Assembly (NCBI RefSeq): GCF_032917945.1
Contig: NZ_CP136624.1
Location: forward strand, 7,130,001-7,194,000
Direction of reading: 5' to 3'
Origin: Bradyrhizobium sp. sBnM-33
Lineage (GTDB): Bacteria; Pseudomonadota; Alphaproteobacteria; Rhizobiales; Xanthobacteraceae
Length of the DNA: 64,000 nucleotides
Shown here: positions 33,829 to 44,702 of the stretch, in pieces
Layout: every line of letters begins with the position of its first letter
Position numbering within the stretch: position 1 is the stretch's first letter
Made by a program: the position numbers and the translations under genes
The notes under the pieces: generated by a model
Databases searched by the model: none
What the model was told of the DNA's origin: nothing
The model's input: only the letters and a program-made list of their open reading frames with translations

Positions 33829-35082
33829 TCAACCAAAGCGTTCGATGGCGAACGGTCTGACATCGGCAAACGGGGTCTCGCCGGTCATCATTTCGGCCAG
33901 CAGGCGGGCGGTCGCGGGTCCGAGCGTCAGGCCATGGTGCTGGTGGCCGAAATCGAACCATAGCCCGCCATGGCGGGGCGCCTTGCCGATCACCGGCAGC
34001 ATATCCGGCAGGCAGGGCCGCGCACCCATCCAGGGTTTGGTGTCGACCGGATCGCCGAGCGGGAACAGTCTGTGCGCCCGCGGCAGGGCCTGCTCGACTT
34101 GGATCGGCGTTGGTGGTGCATCGCGGTGGGCAAACTCGGCGCCGGTCGTGAGCCGAATGCCGCGGTTCATCGGCGCCAGGAGATAACCGAGGTCAGTGTC
34201 CAGCACGGGATGATTCAAGACCGCATTGCCGCGCGGCTTGAGGTGCAAATGGTAACCACGCTTGACCTGAAGCGGGATCGAATAACCGAGCGGAGCGAGG
34301 ATCTGGTCCGACCAGGGGCCCATCGCCACCACCACGTCGCGCGCCGTAATCGTGCCTTCCAGCGTCGCCACCTGCCAGCGTCCGCTCGACTGTTCGAGCG
34401 TTCGGGCATCGCCGACCAGATAGCGCCCGCCCTTGCGGCCGAACAGCGCCGCATAGGCCTTGGCCAGCCCACCGGGATCGGGCACGAATCCCGGCGCGGG
34501 AAAATGGATTGCGCCCGCGAAATCGCCGGTCAGATGCGGCTCCCGCGCTGATATCGCGGCCTCATCCAGCACTTCTCCTGCCACGCCATGCTGCTTGGCG
34601 CGCTCGAGATCCTTCACCGCGCTCGCAAGCGTCGCCTCGGAGCGAAACAGCTTGATCCAACCGGTCCGCCGCAACAGCTCGGGTACATTGGCTTCCGCAA
34701 TCAGTGCCTCATGCTCGATCAGGCTGCGCTGGATCAGCGGCAATTCGGCCATTGCACTGTGCAGTGCACGCTCCGGCGACGAGGCGAGGAAATACCGGGT
34801 CAGCCACGGCAGGATGACCGGCAAATCCCTGAAATGGTAACGCACCTGCGGCGCGCGAAGAAACGCGTAGCGCAGGATCTGGCCCACGTCCCGCGGAAAC
34901 ATGTAGGGAAAGACCGAAGCGCATTCGATCAGCCCACCATTGCCGTAACTGGTTTCCTCGCCGGCTGTCTCATGGCGGTCGATCAGAACCACGTTCCGGC
35001 CGCGCTTCTGCAGGTGCAAAGCCGCACTGACGCCGACCATGCCCGCACCCAGGACGAGAACGTCGGCCTTCAGTTCCGTCAT
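33829..35082 (-). CDS. FAD-dependent D-amino acid dehydrogenase-like oxidase
   Basis: A 417-residue DAO/DadA-family flavoprotein. LVLGAGMVGVSAALHLQKRGR near residues 9-30 binds FAD; the middle has GGLIECASVFPYMFPRD and the C-terminal FGHQHHGLTLGPATARLLAEM is the DadA-type flavin-contact end. It would oxidatively deaminate a D-amino acid or related amine at the inner membrane. It is divergent from the SBP gene of transporter 1, sharing about 190 bases of promoter, so amino acids or peptides imported by that system are plausible substrates. Confidence 0.85.
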   Translation of the reverse strand: MTELKADVLVLGAGMVGVSAALHLQKRGRNVVLIDRHETAGEETSYGNGGLIECASVFPYMFPRDVGQILRYAFLRAPQVRYHFRDLPVILPWLTRYFLASSPERALHSAMAELPLIQRSLIEHEALIAEANVPELLRRTGWIKLFRSEATLASAVKDLERAKQHGVAGEVLDEAAISAREPHLTGDFAGAIHFPAPGFVPDPGGLAKAYAALFGRKGGRYLVGDARTLEQSSGRWQVATLEGTITARDVVVAMGPWSDQILAPLGYSIPLQVKRGYHLHLKPRGNAVLNHPVLDTDLGYLLAPMNRGIRLTTGAEFAHRDAPPTPIQVEQALPRAHRLFPLGDPVDTKPWMGARPCLPDMLPVIGKAPRHGGLWFDFGHQHHGLTLGPATARLLAEMMTGETPFADVRPFAIERFG

Positions 35083-35270
35083 CCGGCACTCCGAAAGTTC
35101 AATGTAACGTGCTTGCGCATACGTCTTAAGGTGAGACTAGTCATTGCCGCACCGCCGCGCAAACCGGCACGCACTGCGGGATAATGAAGCTTGCGCAGTG
35201 GCTGGACTCTGGCAACATGGCTCGGCAATATCCGGCGGAAATTGCTGATCAAAGTGGGGAAATCGAACAA

Positions 35271-36866
35271 ATGTCGGTACGTCAGACTTTGCTTGCAGCG
35301 GTCACGGCTTCCATCCTTGCCGTGGCGATGGCGCCGGCATCGGCCCAGAGCCTGCGCTATGCCAATCAGGGCGACCTCAAGTCGCTCGACCCGCACACGC
35401 TGAACGAGAGCACCACCCACGCCCATCTCGGTCATGTCTTCGAAGGCCTTACTACCCGCGATAGGGATCTGAAGATCATCCCCGCTCTGGCGGAGAAATG
35501 GGAAACGCCGGAGCCAACCCGCTGGCGGTTCCATCTGCGCAAGGGCGTGAAATTCCACAACGGCGATCCGTTCACCGCCGACGATGTCGTTTTCTCGGCG
35601 GATCGTGTCCGCAAGAAGGGCTCGAACCTGCAGACACGCATTCCCTCCGATGCCAAGGTCGTCAAGGTCGATGACTACACGGTGGACTTCATCCTGACCT
35701 CGCCCAATCCCATTCTCAATTCGCAATGGGATACTTGGTACATCATGAGCAAGAAATGGGCCGAGGCGAACAATTCCGTCGACCCGACACCCGCGGCGGC
35801 AACCACACCGAGCTTCGCCTCACTCAACGCCAACGGCACCGGCCCCTTCACGATCGAAAGCCATCAGCCCGGCGTCAAGACCGTGTTCAAGGCCAATCCG
35901 AACTGGTGGCGCAAGCCCGAACATAATCTCAAGGAAATCATCTTCACGCCGATCGGCTCCGACGCCACCCGCGTGGCCGCACTGCTCTCGGGCGAAGTCG
36001 ACGTCATCGAGCCGGTTCCGATCCAGGATATCACGCGCGTCGATTCCAGCCCGAACGCCCAGGTGCTGAAGGGACCGGAACTCCGCACCATCTTCCTTGG
36101 CATGGATCAGGTCCGCGACGAATTGCTCTACTCCAACGTCAAGGGCAAGAACCCGTTCAAGGACGTCAAGGTGCGCGAGGCCTTCTTCAAGGCTGTCGAT
36201 ATCGAGTTGATCAAGACCCGCGTCATGCGCGGCCTGTCGACGCCCTCGGCGCTGATGATCGCACCGCAACTGTTCAAACTGTCCGGCGACTTCACGCGGC
36301 CGAAATTCGATCCCGACGGCGCCAAGAAGCTTCTGGCCGAAGCCGGCTATCCCGATGGATTCGAAGTCACGATGGATTGCCCGAACGACCGCTATGTCAA
36401 CGACGCCGGGATCTGTCAGGCGGTCGTCGGCATGCTGGCCCGCATCGGCGTCAAGGTGACGCTGCTGGCGCAGCCCAAGGCGCAGTATTTCGCCAAGGTG
36501 TTGAAGCCCGGCGGCTACCAGACCTCGTTCTATCTGCTCGGCTGGACACCCGGCACGCTCGACTCCCATAACGTCCTGTTCGACATCATGGGTTGCCGCG
36601 ACGACCCGAAATCGGCGCGCGGCGAAGCCAATCTCGGCGGCTACTGCAACAAGAACCTCGACGCCCTCACCGACAAGGTGCTGCAGGAATCCGACATGAC
36701 CAAGCGCGATCTCCTGATCAAGCAAGCGTACGAGATCGCTCAGAAGGATTTCGCATACATCCCGCTGCATCAGCAGGCGCTGGCATGGGGTGTGTCAAAG
36801 AAAGTGAAACTGAGCCAGCGCGCCGACAATCAGGTCCTGCTCTACTGGGCGACCAAACAGGACTAG
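35271..36866 (+). CDS. Peptide-type ABC transporter substrate-binding protein, system 1
   Basis: A 531-residue family 5 solute-binding protein (Opp/Dpp type). I start at ATG 35271, because MSVRQTLLAAVTASILAVAMAPASAQS, read in two parts, is a good signal peptide ending at A-Q; the upstream ATG at 35184 would bury it. Ribosome binding site GTGGGGA. The 'DLKSLDPHTL' and 'WRFHLRKGVKFHNGDPFTADDV' regions are typical. It binds peptides or similar solutes in the periplasm for the permeases downstream. A terminator-like hairpin follows at 36881, which would raise its level above the permeases. Confidence 0.93.
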   Translation: MSVRQTLLAAVTASILAVAMAPASAQSLRYANQGDLKSLDPHTLNESTTHAHLGHVFEGLTTRDRDLKIIPALAEKWETPEPTRWRFHLRKGVKFHNGDPFTADDVVFSADRVRKKGSNLQTRIPSDAKVVKVDDYTVDFILTSPNPILNSQWDTWYIMSKKWAEANNSVDPTPAAATTPSFASLNANGTGPFTIESHQPGVKTVFKANPNWWRKPEHNLKEIIFTPIGSDATRVAALLSGEVDVIEPVPIQDITRVDSSPNAQVLKGPELRTIFLGMDQVRDELLYSNVKGKNPFKDVKVREAFFKAVDIELIKTRVMRGLSTPSALMIAPQLFKLSGDFTRPKFDPDGAKKLLAEAGYPDGFEVTMDCPNDRYVNDAGICQAVVGMLARIGVKVTLLAQPKAQYFAKVLKPGGYQTSFYLLGWTPGTLDSHNVLFDIMGCRDDPKSARGEANLGGYCNKNLDALTDKVLQESDMTKRDLLIKQAYEIAQKDFAYIPLHQQALAWGVSKKVKLSQRADNQVLLYWATKQD

Positions 36867-36880
36867 TCGGGCTCGACACA

Positions 36881-36914
36881 GGTCCCGGCGGCTTAGCGAC
36901 TTCCGGGACTTTTC
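36881..36914 (+). terminator. Attenuator-type hairpin between SBP and permease genes
   Basis: GTCCCGG (36883-36889) pairs with CCGGGAC (36904-36910), extendable by a G-T and an A-T pair, followed by TTTT. Partial termination here would make more binding protein than permease, as in many ABC operons. The loop is 14 bases. Confidence 0.65.
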
Positions 36915-36970
36915 GTTTCCAGGCGACAGCGACGTGTGCCGCCGCACCAAGAGAGCAGTGAAAGGAATAC

Positions 36971-37951
36971 ATGCTCGCTTTCACTCTTCGCCGCGCTATC
37001 CAGGCCATCGGCGTCATGATCGCAGTCGGCGTGATCGCGTTCTCGATGTTCCGTTTCGCCGGCGATCCCGTCAACCAGATCGTCTCATTGGACACGCCAG
37101 CCGCCGAACGCGAGGCGGTCCGCAAGTCGCTCGGCCTCGACGATCCCGTGCCGGTGCAGTTCGCACGCTATTTCGCCAATGCCGCGCAATTCAAGTTCGG
37201 GGTCTCCTATCAGTTCCGTCAGCCGGTTTCGAACCTGTTGATGGAACGAATGCCGGCGACGCTGGAGCTTGCCGCCTGCGCCACAGTTCTCGCCATGGTG
37301 TTCGGCATCCTGATGGGGGTCTATTCGGCGCTGCGGCGCGATACGATTCTAACAAAATTCTTCCAGGCGGTGTCGCTGATCGGAATCTCGCTGCCGACCT
37401 TCCTGATCGGCATTCTCCTGATCTATCTGTTCTCGGTGACGCTAGGCTGGCTGCCTTCATTCGGCCGCGGCGACGTGGTGCGGATCGGATGGTGGACCAC
37501 CGGACTGCTTACTCTTTCCGGCCTGAAGGCGCTGATCATGCCCTCGATCACGCTTGGTCTGTTCCAGATGACCCTGATCATGCGACTGGTGCGCGCTGAA
37601 ATGCTCGAAGTGCTCCGTACCGACTACATCCGCTTCGCTCGCGCCCGCGGCCTCACCACGCGCGCGATCCACTTCGGCCACGCGCTGAAGAACACGCTGG
37701 TTCCCGTTATCACCGTCGCCGGGCTGCAGTTTGGCTCGGTTATTGCATTTGCCATCATCACCGAAACCGTCTTCCAGTGGCCAGGTATGGGATTGTTGTT
37801 CGTGCAGGCCGTGCAAAATGTCGATATTCCAATCATGGCCGCCTACCTGCTGATGGTGTCGCTGATTTTCGTTACCATCAACTTGGTGGTCGATATCCTC
37901 TACACCGTCGTCGATCCGCGCCTGCGCTCGACCATCCGCCGTCCGGCATAA
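36971..37951 (+). CDS. ABC transporter permease (DppB-type), system 1
   Basis: A 326-residue inner-membrane permease. It has six predicted helices and the family motif RFARARGLTTRAIHFGHALKNTL, with the EAA-loop (residues ~215-240) contacting the ATPase, and ends with PRLRSTIRRPA. The GLD-type periplasmic segment (SLGLDDPVPVQFARYF) is typical of the DppB/OppB class. It is followed by the partner permease by 11 bases. Confidence 0.95.
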   Translation: MLAFTLRRAIQAIGVMIAVGVIAFSMFRFAGDPVNQIVSLDTPAAEREAVRKSLGLDDPVPVQFARYFANAAQFKFGVSYQFRQPVSNLLMERMPATLELAACATVLAMVFGILMGVYSALRRDTILTKFFQAVSLIGISLPTFLIGILLIYLFSVTLGWLPSFGRGDVVRIGWWTTGLLTLSGLKALIMPSITLGLFQMTLIMRLVRAEMLEVLRTDYIRFARARGLTTRAIHFGHALKNTLVPVITVAGLQFGSVIAFAIITETVFQWPGMGLLFVQAVQNVDIPIMAAYLLMVSLIFVTINLVVDILYTVVDPRLRSTIRRPA

Positions 37952-37962
37952 GCGAGACTGAT

Positions 37963-38934
37963 ATGTCTGACGCCGTAGTACCACACCGAATAGAGTCGAG
38001 CCCGCAGCGGGCGCGCTCGAACGCGAGCTGGCTGAAGCGCGTGCTCGACAGCGATATCTTTTACTCGTTCCGCCGCTCCCGAATGACGATGGTGGCGGCG
38101 GCGGTAACGGTCCTGTTCTTCTTGCTGGCGATCTTCGCATCGCAACTCGCCGTGCAAAACCCGTTCGACCCGGCGCAACTGCAATTGATGAATTCGCGGA
38201 TCTCGCCGCTGTGGACCGCCGAGGGTCAAAGTCCGTTCCTGCTCGGCACCGATGAACAGGGCCGCGACGTGTTTTCTGCCATCCTCTATGGCTTGCGGAT
38301 TTCGCTCGTCGTTGGCGTGCTCGGCGTTATCTTCGCCGGCACGCTCGGCATTACGCTTGGCCTCATTGCAGGCTATGTCGGTGGCGCGGTCGACGGGCTG
38401 ATCATGCGCATCGCCGACGTGCAGCTCACCTTCCCGGCGATCCTGATCGCGCTATTGGTCAACGGCGTCGCCAAATCCGTGTTCGGCAACCGGCTGGATG
38501 CCATGAGCACGCTGGCAGTGCTGGTGGTTGCGATCGGTCTCAGTTTCTGGGTGCAATACGCCCGCACCGTGCGTGGCTCGGTGATGGTCGAGAAGAACAA
38601 GGACTATGTCGCGGCCGCGCAACTGATCGGCCTGCCTGCGCCCAAGATCATGCTGCGGCACGTGCTACCCAACACCATGGGCCCGATTCTCGTGATCGCG
38701 ACCATCAACCTTGCGCTCGCCATCATCACCGAGGCGACCCTCTCGTTCCTGGGCGCCGGCATGCCCGATACCATGCCCTCGCTCGGCACCCTGATCCGGA
38801 TCGGCAACAACTACCTGTTCGCCGGCGAATGGTGGATCGTCGCCTTCCCCGGCATCGCGCTGGCGGGACTTATCCTCTCGATCAACCTGCTCGGCGACTG
38901 GCTGCGCGACGCGCTCAATCCAAAACTCCGATGA
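37963..38934 (+). CDS. ABC transporter permease (DppC-type), system 1
   Basis: A 323-residue partner permease. The start is ATG 37963 (MSDAVVPHRIESSP). LGTDEQGRDVFSAILYG is the DppC/OppC signature, and the EAA loop is YVAAAQLIGLPAPKIMLRHVLPN split across residues ~215-240. It forms the channel with the preceding permease. Its stop overlaps the next gene's start by 4 bases. Confidence 0.95.
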   Translation: MSDAVVPHRIESSPQRARSNASWLKRVLDSDIFYSFRRSRMTMVAAAVTVLFFLLAIFASQLAVQNPFDPAQLQLMNSRISPLWTAEGQSPFLLGTDEQGRDVFSAILYGLRISLVVGVLGVIFAGTLGITLGLIAGYVGGAVDGLIMRIADVQLTFPAILIALLVNGVAKSVFGNRLDAMSTLAVLVVAIGLSFWVQYARTVRGSVMVEKNKDYVAAAQLIGLPAPKIMLRHVLPNTMGPILVIATINLALAIITEATLSFLGAGMPDTMPSLGTLIRIGNNYLFAGEWWIVAFPGIALAGLILSINLLGDWLRDALNPKLR

Positions 38935-39929
38935 CCGTTCCCGTCCTCTCCGTGCGTAACCTCGAGGTGGAATTCCTCACCCGCCGCAGCACGCTGCGCG
39001 CCATCAACGGCGTTTCTTTCGATATCGCCAAGGGCGAAGTGCTCGGCGTGGTCGGCGAATCCGGCGCCGGCAAATCGGTCACGGGACTAGCCGTGATCGG
39101 ACTGATCGATCCCCCCGGCCGCATTTCGGGCGGCGAGATCTATCTCTCGGGAACGCGGATCGATCACCTGCCGCCGGAAGAAATCCGCCGTATCCGGGGC
39201 AAACGGATCGGGATGATTTTTCAGGATCCGCTGACGAGCCTCAATCCGCTCTACCGGATCGGCGACCAGATCGTCGAGACGATCCGGACCCACATGAATC
39301 TTTCTGAGACCGCAGCGCGCAAGCGCGCCATCGATCTCTTGGCCGAGGTCGGCATCCCCGCGCCGGACAAACGCATCGACGCCTATCCGCACGAATTCTC
39401 CGGCGGCATGCGCCAGCGCGTCGTGATTGCGCTGGCGATCTGCGCCGAGCCGGAACTGATCATCGCCGACGAGCCGACCACCGCGCTCGACGTTTCCGTG
39501 CAGGCGCAGATCATCTCGCTGATCAAACGGCTCGGGCGCGACCACGGCACGGCGGTGATGCTGGTCACCCACGACATGGGCGTGATCGCCGAGACCTCCG
39601 ACCGGGTCGCGGTGATGTATTCGGGCCGGATCGCCGAAATTGGCCCGGTGCAGGACGTCGTGCAGAATCCGCTGCACCCCTACGCCAAGGGCCTGATGGG
39701 CGCGATCCCGACGCTGGCGGGCGAAGGCAAGCGGTTGGTGCAGATACCGGGCTCGATGCCACGGCTGTCGGCGATCCCGCCGGGCTGCTCGTTCAATCCA
39801 CGCTGCGCCTTTGCATTCGACCGTTGCCGCGTCGATCGGCCGGAGCCGCTCAAGCACGGCTCGCACGCCGTAGCCTGCCATCTCTTCGATACCGCGCCCC
39901 ACGTAGCGGCGAAGGAGACCGCGGCATGA
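38931..39929 (+). CDS. ABC transporter ATP-binding protein (DppD-type), system 1
   Basis: A 332-residue ATPase. Walker A GESGAGKS, signature LSGG-type segment in [16 protein letters not shown], Walker [13 protein letters not shown], and the C-terminal oligopeptide-transporter extension with PGCSFNPRCAFAFDRC cysteines. It powers peptide import together with the next protein. Start ATG 38931 overlaps the previous stop; its own stop overlaps the next ATG. Confidence 0.95.
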   Translation: MTVPVLSVRNLEVEFLTRRSTLRAINGVSFDIAKGEVLGVVGESGAGKSVTGLAVIGLIDPPGRISGGEIYLSGTRIDHLPPEEIRRIRGKRIGMIFQDPLTSLNPLYRIGDQIVETIRTHMNLSETAARKRAIDLLAEVGIPAPDKRIDAYPHEFSGGMRQRVVIALAICAEPELIIADEPTTALDVSVQAQIISLIKRLGRDHGTAVMLVTHDMGVIAETSDRVAVMYSGRIAEIGPVQDVVQNPLHPYAKGLMGAIPTLAGEGKRLVQIPGSMPRLSAIPPGCSFNPRCAFAFDRCRVDRPEPLKHGSHAVACHLFDTAPHVAAKETAA

Positions 39930-40924
39930 GCCCGCCCTTTGTCGATGTGAGGAATTTGCGCCGCGTGTTCGACGTCTCAAAGCCGTGGCTCAACCGCGTG
40001 CTGGAAGGTGGCCATCTGGAATTCCTGAAGGCGGTCGACGGCGTGACGTTCGACATCCGAAAGGGCGAGACTTTTGCTCTCGTCGGGGAATCCGGCTCGG
40101 GCAAGACCACCGTGGCGCGGATGGTGGTGGGGTTGCTGCCGCCGACTTCGGGCGAAGTCATCATCGACGGCATCTCCATGACTAATCCCAGGCAGGCCCA
40201 CGCACGGCAGCGGCTGCGCCGACGGATCCAGATGATTTTTCAGGATCCCTACGCGAGCCTCAATCCCCGCTTCCGGGTCGACGCCATCGTCTCCGAGCCG
40301 ATCCGCGCCTTCGACTTGATCCAGGGCGAGCGCAATATCCGCCTGCGCGTCGGCGAATTGTTGAATCTCGTGGGCCTTCATCCCGATGACGGGCTAAAAT
40401 ATCCGCATGAATTCTCCGGCGGCCAGCGCCAGCGCATCGCGATTGCGCGCGCGCTGGCGTCAGATGCCGAGTTCATTGTTTGCGACGAGCCGACCTCGGC
40501 GCTCGATGTCTCCGTGCAGGCGCAGATCCTCAATCTGATGCGCGACCTGCAGGACAAATTCGGCCTGACCTATCTCCTCATCAGCCATAACCTCGCCGTG
40601 GTCCGCCACATGGCGACGCGCATCGGCGTGATGTATCTCGGTCGTATTGTTGAAATCGCCGAGGGCCGCGAATTGTTCGCCAATCCGCGGATGCCCTACA
40701 CCAAAATGCTGCTCGGCGCTGTTCCTGATCTCGCGATGTCCGGCCGGCAACGTATTCCGGTCAAGGGCGAGATCCCAAATCCGATCGATCCGCCGCCCGG
40801 CTGCGCCTTCAACCCGCGTTGCCCGCTCGCGTTCGATCTGTGCCGGCGGCAAGCGCCCGCTTTGATCGATGGGGTTGCCTGCCATGCTGTCAACCATCCG
40901 GTTGAGGCCACCGCCTTGGTATGA
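39926..40924 (+). CDS. ABC transporter ATP-binding protein (DppF-type), system 1
   Basis: A 332-residue second ATPase of system 1. Walker A GESGSGKTT, signature [16 protein letters not shown], Walker B FIVCDEPTSALD, and the C-terminal PGCAFNPRCPLAFDLC extension. The ATG overlaps the previous gene by 4 bases. This completes an SBP-permease-permease-ATPase-ATPase set; a 100-base gap leads to the gamma-glutamyltransferase homologue. Confidence 0.95.
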   Translation: MSPPFVDVRNLRRVFDVSKPWLNRVLEGGHLEFLKAVDGVTFDIRKGETFALVGESGSGKTTVARMVVGLLPPTSGEVIIDGISMTNPRQAHARQRLRRRIQMIFQDPYASLNPRFRVDAIVSEPIRAFDLIQGERNIRLRVGELLNLVGLHPDDGLKYPHEFSGGQRQRIAIARALASDAEFIVCDEPTSALDVSVQAQILNLMRDLQDKFGLTYLLISHNLAVVRHMATRIGVMYLGRIVEIAEGRELFANPRMPYTKMLLGAVPDLAMSGRQRIPVKGEIPNPIDPPPGCAFNPRCPLAFDLCRRQAPALIDGVACHAVNHPVEATALV

Positions 40925-41024
40925 TCACGGAGATGGGTGCATTGCGTGGCATCCCAGCGGTTGGCATCCAGCCCCGCCTGTGGTCAAGTGTTTCAGCACC
41001 GCGATACCACGGCATTGGATTCCC

Positions 41025-42830
41025 ATGAGCAACATCAATCCCGATCCGTTCACCACAAGGCCGGAGATCGAAGGCACCTTTGGCGTCGTGACCTCGACCC
41101 ACTGGATCGCGACCGCCGTCGGGATGAGCATTCTGGAAAAAGGCGGCAACGCATTCGATGCCGGCGTTGCCACCGCCTTCACGCTGCAGGTGGTGGAGCC
41201 GCACCTGAACGGCCCCGGAGGCGACGTGCCGATCATCGTGCATGATATCAAGCGCGGCCGCACCGAGGTGATCTGCGGTCAGGGTCCCGCGCCCGCGAAA
41301 GCCACCATCGCGCACTACAAGAGCGAAGGCCTGGAAATGGTGCCCGGCACCGGGCTGCTCGCCGCCTGCGTGCCCGGCACGTTCGAATCCTGGATGCTGC
41401 TCTTGCGCGATTACGGCACGATGCGGCTGCGCGATGTGCTGGAGCCGGCGATCGCCTACGCCCGCGACGGCTATCCGCTGGTCGAGCGCGCTTCCGCAAC
41501 CATCCAGGTCGTCGAGCAGTTGTTCAGGAAGCACTGGACGACCTCGGCGGCGGTCTACCTGCCGAACAACGAAGTACCGAGACCGGGCACGCTGTTCACC
41601 AACACGCAGCTCTCCGAAACCTACGCCCGCATCCTTAAAGAGGCGGAAAGCGCAGGCGGCGATCGCGTCGCACAGATCGAGCGTGCGCGAAAGTCCTGGT
41701 CGCAGGGTTTCGTGGCGGAAGCGATCGACAACTTCTGCCGCACGCAGGAAGTGATGGACGTCAGCGGCTCACCGCACCGCGGAGTGCTTTCCGCCGACGA
41801 CATGGCGCGCTGGCAGCCGACCGTCGAGGCGCCGCTCACCTACGACTATGGCCGCTACACCGTCTGCAAGCCCGGCGTCTGGAGCCAGGGGCCGGTGATG
41901 CTACAGCAGCTCGCGCTGCTAAAGGGCTTTGAGCTCGACGGCCTCGACCCTGCCGGGCCTGACTTCATCCATCTGCAGATCGAATGCGCAAAACTCGCCT
42001 TCGCCGATCGCGAGAAGTTTTATGGCGACCCGAAATTCACCGACATCCCGATCGCGACGCTCTTGTCGGACGCCTATAATGACGAACGCCGCAAGCTGAT
42101 CTCAAGGGACAAGGCCTCGCTCGATTTCATCCCCGGCTCGGTCGAAGGCTTTGGCTCGGTCGTCAAGCTGCGCCGGGCGGAGGGCCATCGCGAGGCGGTC
42201 GGTGCGATGGGCGCGGGCGAGCCGACGGTCGGCCGGTTCGGCGAGGTGCGCGGCGACACCGTGCATTTCGACATCATCGACCAGGCCGGCAACATGGTCT
42301 CGGCCACGCCGTCCGGCGGCTGGCTGCAATCCTCGCCGGTCATTCCCGAACTCGGCTTCTGCCTCGGCAGCCGCGCGCAGATGTTCTGGCTGGAGGAAGA
42401 TCACCCGGCAGCACTTGCGCCCGGCAAGCGCCCGCGCACCACCCTCTCGCCCACCATGGCGCTGCGCGACGGCGAGCCTTACATGGCCTGGGGCTCGCCC
42501 GGTGGCGACCAGCAGGATCAATGGACCACGCAGTTCTTCCTGCGACATGTCCACGCCAAGCTGAACCTGCAGGAAGCGATCGACGCACCGGCGTGGCACT
42601 CCGAACATTTCCCGATCTCGTTCTGGCCGCGTACCGCGCGCCCCGGCGTGCTCGTGCTCGAAAGCCGCGTGCCGAAGGCGACCGTCGACACGTTGAAGAG
42701 CCGCGACCATGTCGTCGAGATCGGTCCCGACTGGTCGGAAGGCCGCCTCACCGCAGCCTCCAAGGTCGGCCGCCGCCGCCGAGCCGCCGCCAACCCCAGG
42801 GGCATGCAGGGCTACGCGGCGGGCCGATAG
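41025..42830 (+). CDS. Gamma-glutamyltransferase-family protein
   Basis: A 601-residue Ntn-hydrolase homologue of gamma-glutamyltransferase. I start at ATG 41025 (MSNINPDPFT) because the upstream in-frame codons overlap the ATPase gene. The autocleavage threonine is retained: Thr412 in GDTVHFDII, equivalent to the TTHYS threonine of E. coli GGT, with downstream SATPSGGW and TTLSPTMALRDG. No signal peptide is evident, so unlike E. coli GGT it would be cytoplasmic. It would cleave or transfer gamma-glutamyl groups, or act as an acylase. Flanking by two peptide importers suggests it processes imported peptides. Length matches the family. Confidence 0.9.
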   Translation: MSNINPDPFTTRPEIEGTFGVVTSTHWIATAVGMSILEKGGNAFDAGVATAFTLQVVEPHLNGPGGDVPIIVHDIKRGRTEVICGQGPAPAKATIAHYKSEGLEMVPGTGLLAACVPGTFESWMLLLRDYGTMRLRDVLEPAIAYARDGYPLVERASATIQVVEQLFRKHWTTSAAVYLPNNEVPRPGTLFTNTQLSETYARILKEAESAGGDRVAQIERARKSWSQGFVAEAIDNFCRTQEVMDVSGSPHRGVLSADDMARWQPTVEAPLTYDYGRYTVCKPGVWSQGPVMLQQLALLKGFELDGLDPAGPDFIHLQIECAKLAFADREKFYGDPKFTDIPIATLLSDAYNDERRKLISRDKASLDFIPGSVEGFGSVVKLRRAEGHREAVGAMGAGEPTVGRFGEVRGDTVHFDIIDQAGNMVSATPSGGWLQSSPVIPELGFCLGSRAQMFWLEEDHPAALAPGKRPRTTLSPTMALRDGEPYMAWGSPGGDQQDQWTTQFFLRHVHAKLNLQEAIDAPAWHSEHFPISFWPRTARPGVLVLESRVPKATVDTLKSRDHVVEIGPDWSEGRLTAASKVGRRRRAAANPRGMQGYAAGR

Positions 42831-42842
42831 AGGCGACTTGAG

Positions 42843-43546
42843 ATGACCTGGTCGATCATTGCCCGTGATACCTCAACCGGTCAGACCGGCATCGCTGTCG
42901 CGACCCGATTTTTCGCCGTCGGCGCGCGCGTGCCACATATCGCGCCCGGCGTCGGCGGCATCGCGACGCAGGCGTTGGTCAATCCCTATTACGGCATCGA
43001 TGGTGTGAAGCTGTTGCGCGAAGGCCGCAGCCCCCGCGAGGTGGTCGACATTCTGCTCGCTGCCGACGATGGACGCGAGGCCCGCCAACTTCATGTCATG
43101 GATATCAAGGGCCGCATCGCAGCGCATACCGGCCGCGAATGCATCGACTGGTGTGGGCATATCCAGGGTGACGGCTTCTCCCTCGCTGGCAACATGCTGA
43201 CGGGCGCCGCCGTGCTCGACGACGCGGCGAAGGCCTTTGTCGCCAATGCCAACCTGCCCTTTGCGCAACGGCTGATCGTAGCGATGAAGGCCGGCGAAGC
43301 GGCCGGCGGCGACAAGCGCGGCAAGCAATCGGCGGCGCTGTTGATCCATGGCGAGGAAGAATGGTCCGATCTCGACCTGCGTGTCGACGACCATACCGAT
43401 CCATTGGCCGAACTTGAACGTCTCGAACAAGTGAGCCGCGAGCGCTGGGTGCATTTCCGCCCCTTCCTGCCGACGCGCAAAAATCCGGCCGGGATCACCG
43501 ACCGCACGGTCATCGATGCCCGCATCGAGGCGGCGGCGGGCAAGGC

Positions 43547-43550
<4 letters not shown>
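42843..43550 (+). CDS. DUF1028 protein, Ntn-hydrolase-like
   Basis: A 235-residue DUF1028 protein, starting MTWSIIARDTSTGQTGIAVA, with the conserved FAVGARVPHIAPGVGGIATQ in two parts near residues 25-44 and the CIDWCGH segment. DUF1028 members are Ntn-hydrolase-like and often lie beside GGT or peptide importer genes; the activity is unproven. It begins 12 bases after the GGT-family gene, and its stop overlaps the next ATPase gene by 4 bases, so it is translated with the second importer. Confidence 0.88.
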
Positions 43551-44536
<986 letters not shown>

Positions 44537-44555
44537 CCGCGACGCTCTCGACGCT

Positions 44556-44690
44556 CGTGCCCCGGGCGCAGTGCAGCGCAAGCAAAGCGCAGTGGTGCAC
44601 TGCTAAACCAGGGCCTACCTGCGGTCCGTTGCGAGATGGGTCCCGGTTCTGCGGAGCAACGCTTCGCGTTGCGCCGCGCCCGGGACACGA
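44556..44690. repeat. Palindromic repeat, family E, copy 1
   Basis: The element begins CGTGCCCCGGGCGCAGTGCA, has GGTTCTGCGGAGCAACGC in the middle and ends GCGCCCGGGACACG, arms in inverted orientation. It lies inside the operon between two ATPase genes. A second copy is at 47366. Confidence 0.8.
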
Positions 44691-44702
44691 GGAACGTCAG
44701 CG

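Noticed and set aside
37900..38229. Minus-strand frame within the system 1 permease region
   Set aside because: It lies opposite a strong ABC permease gene with full family motifs.
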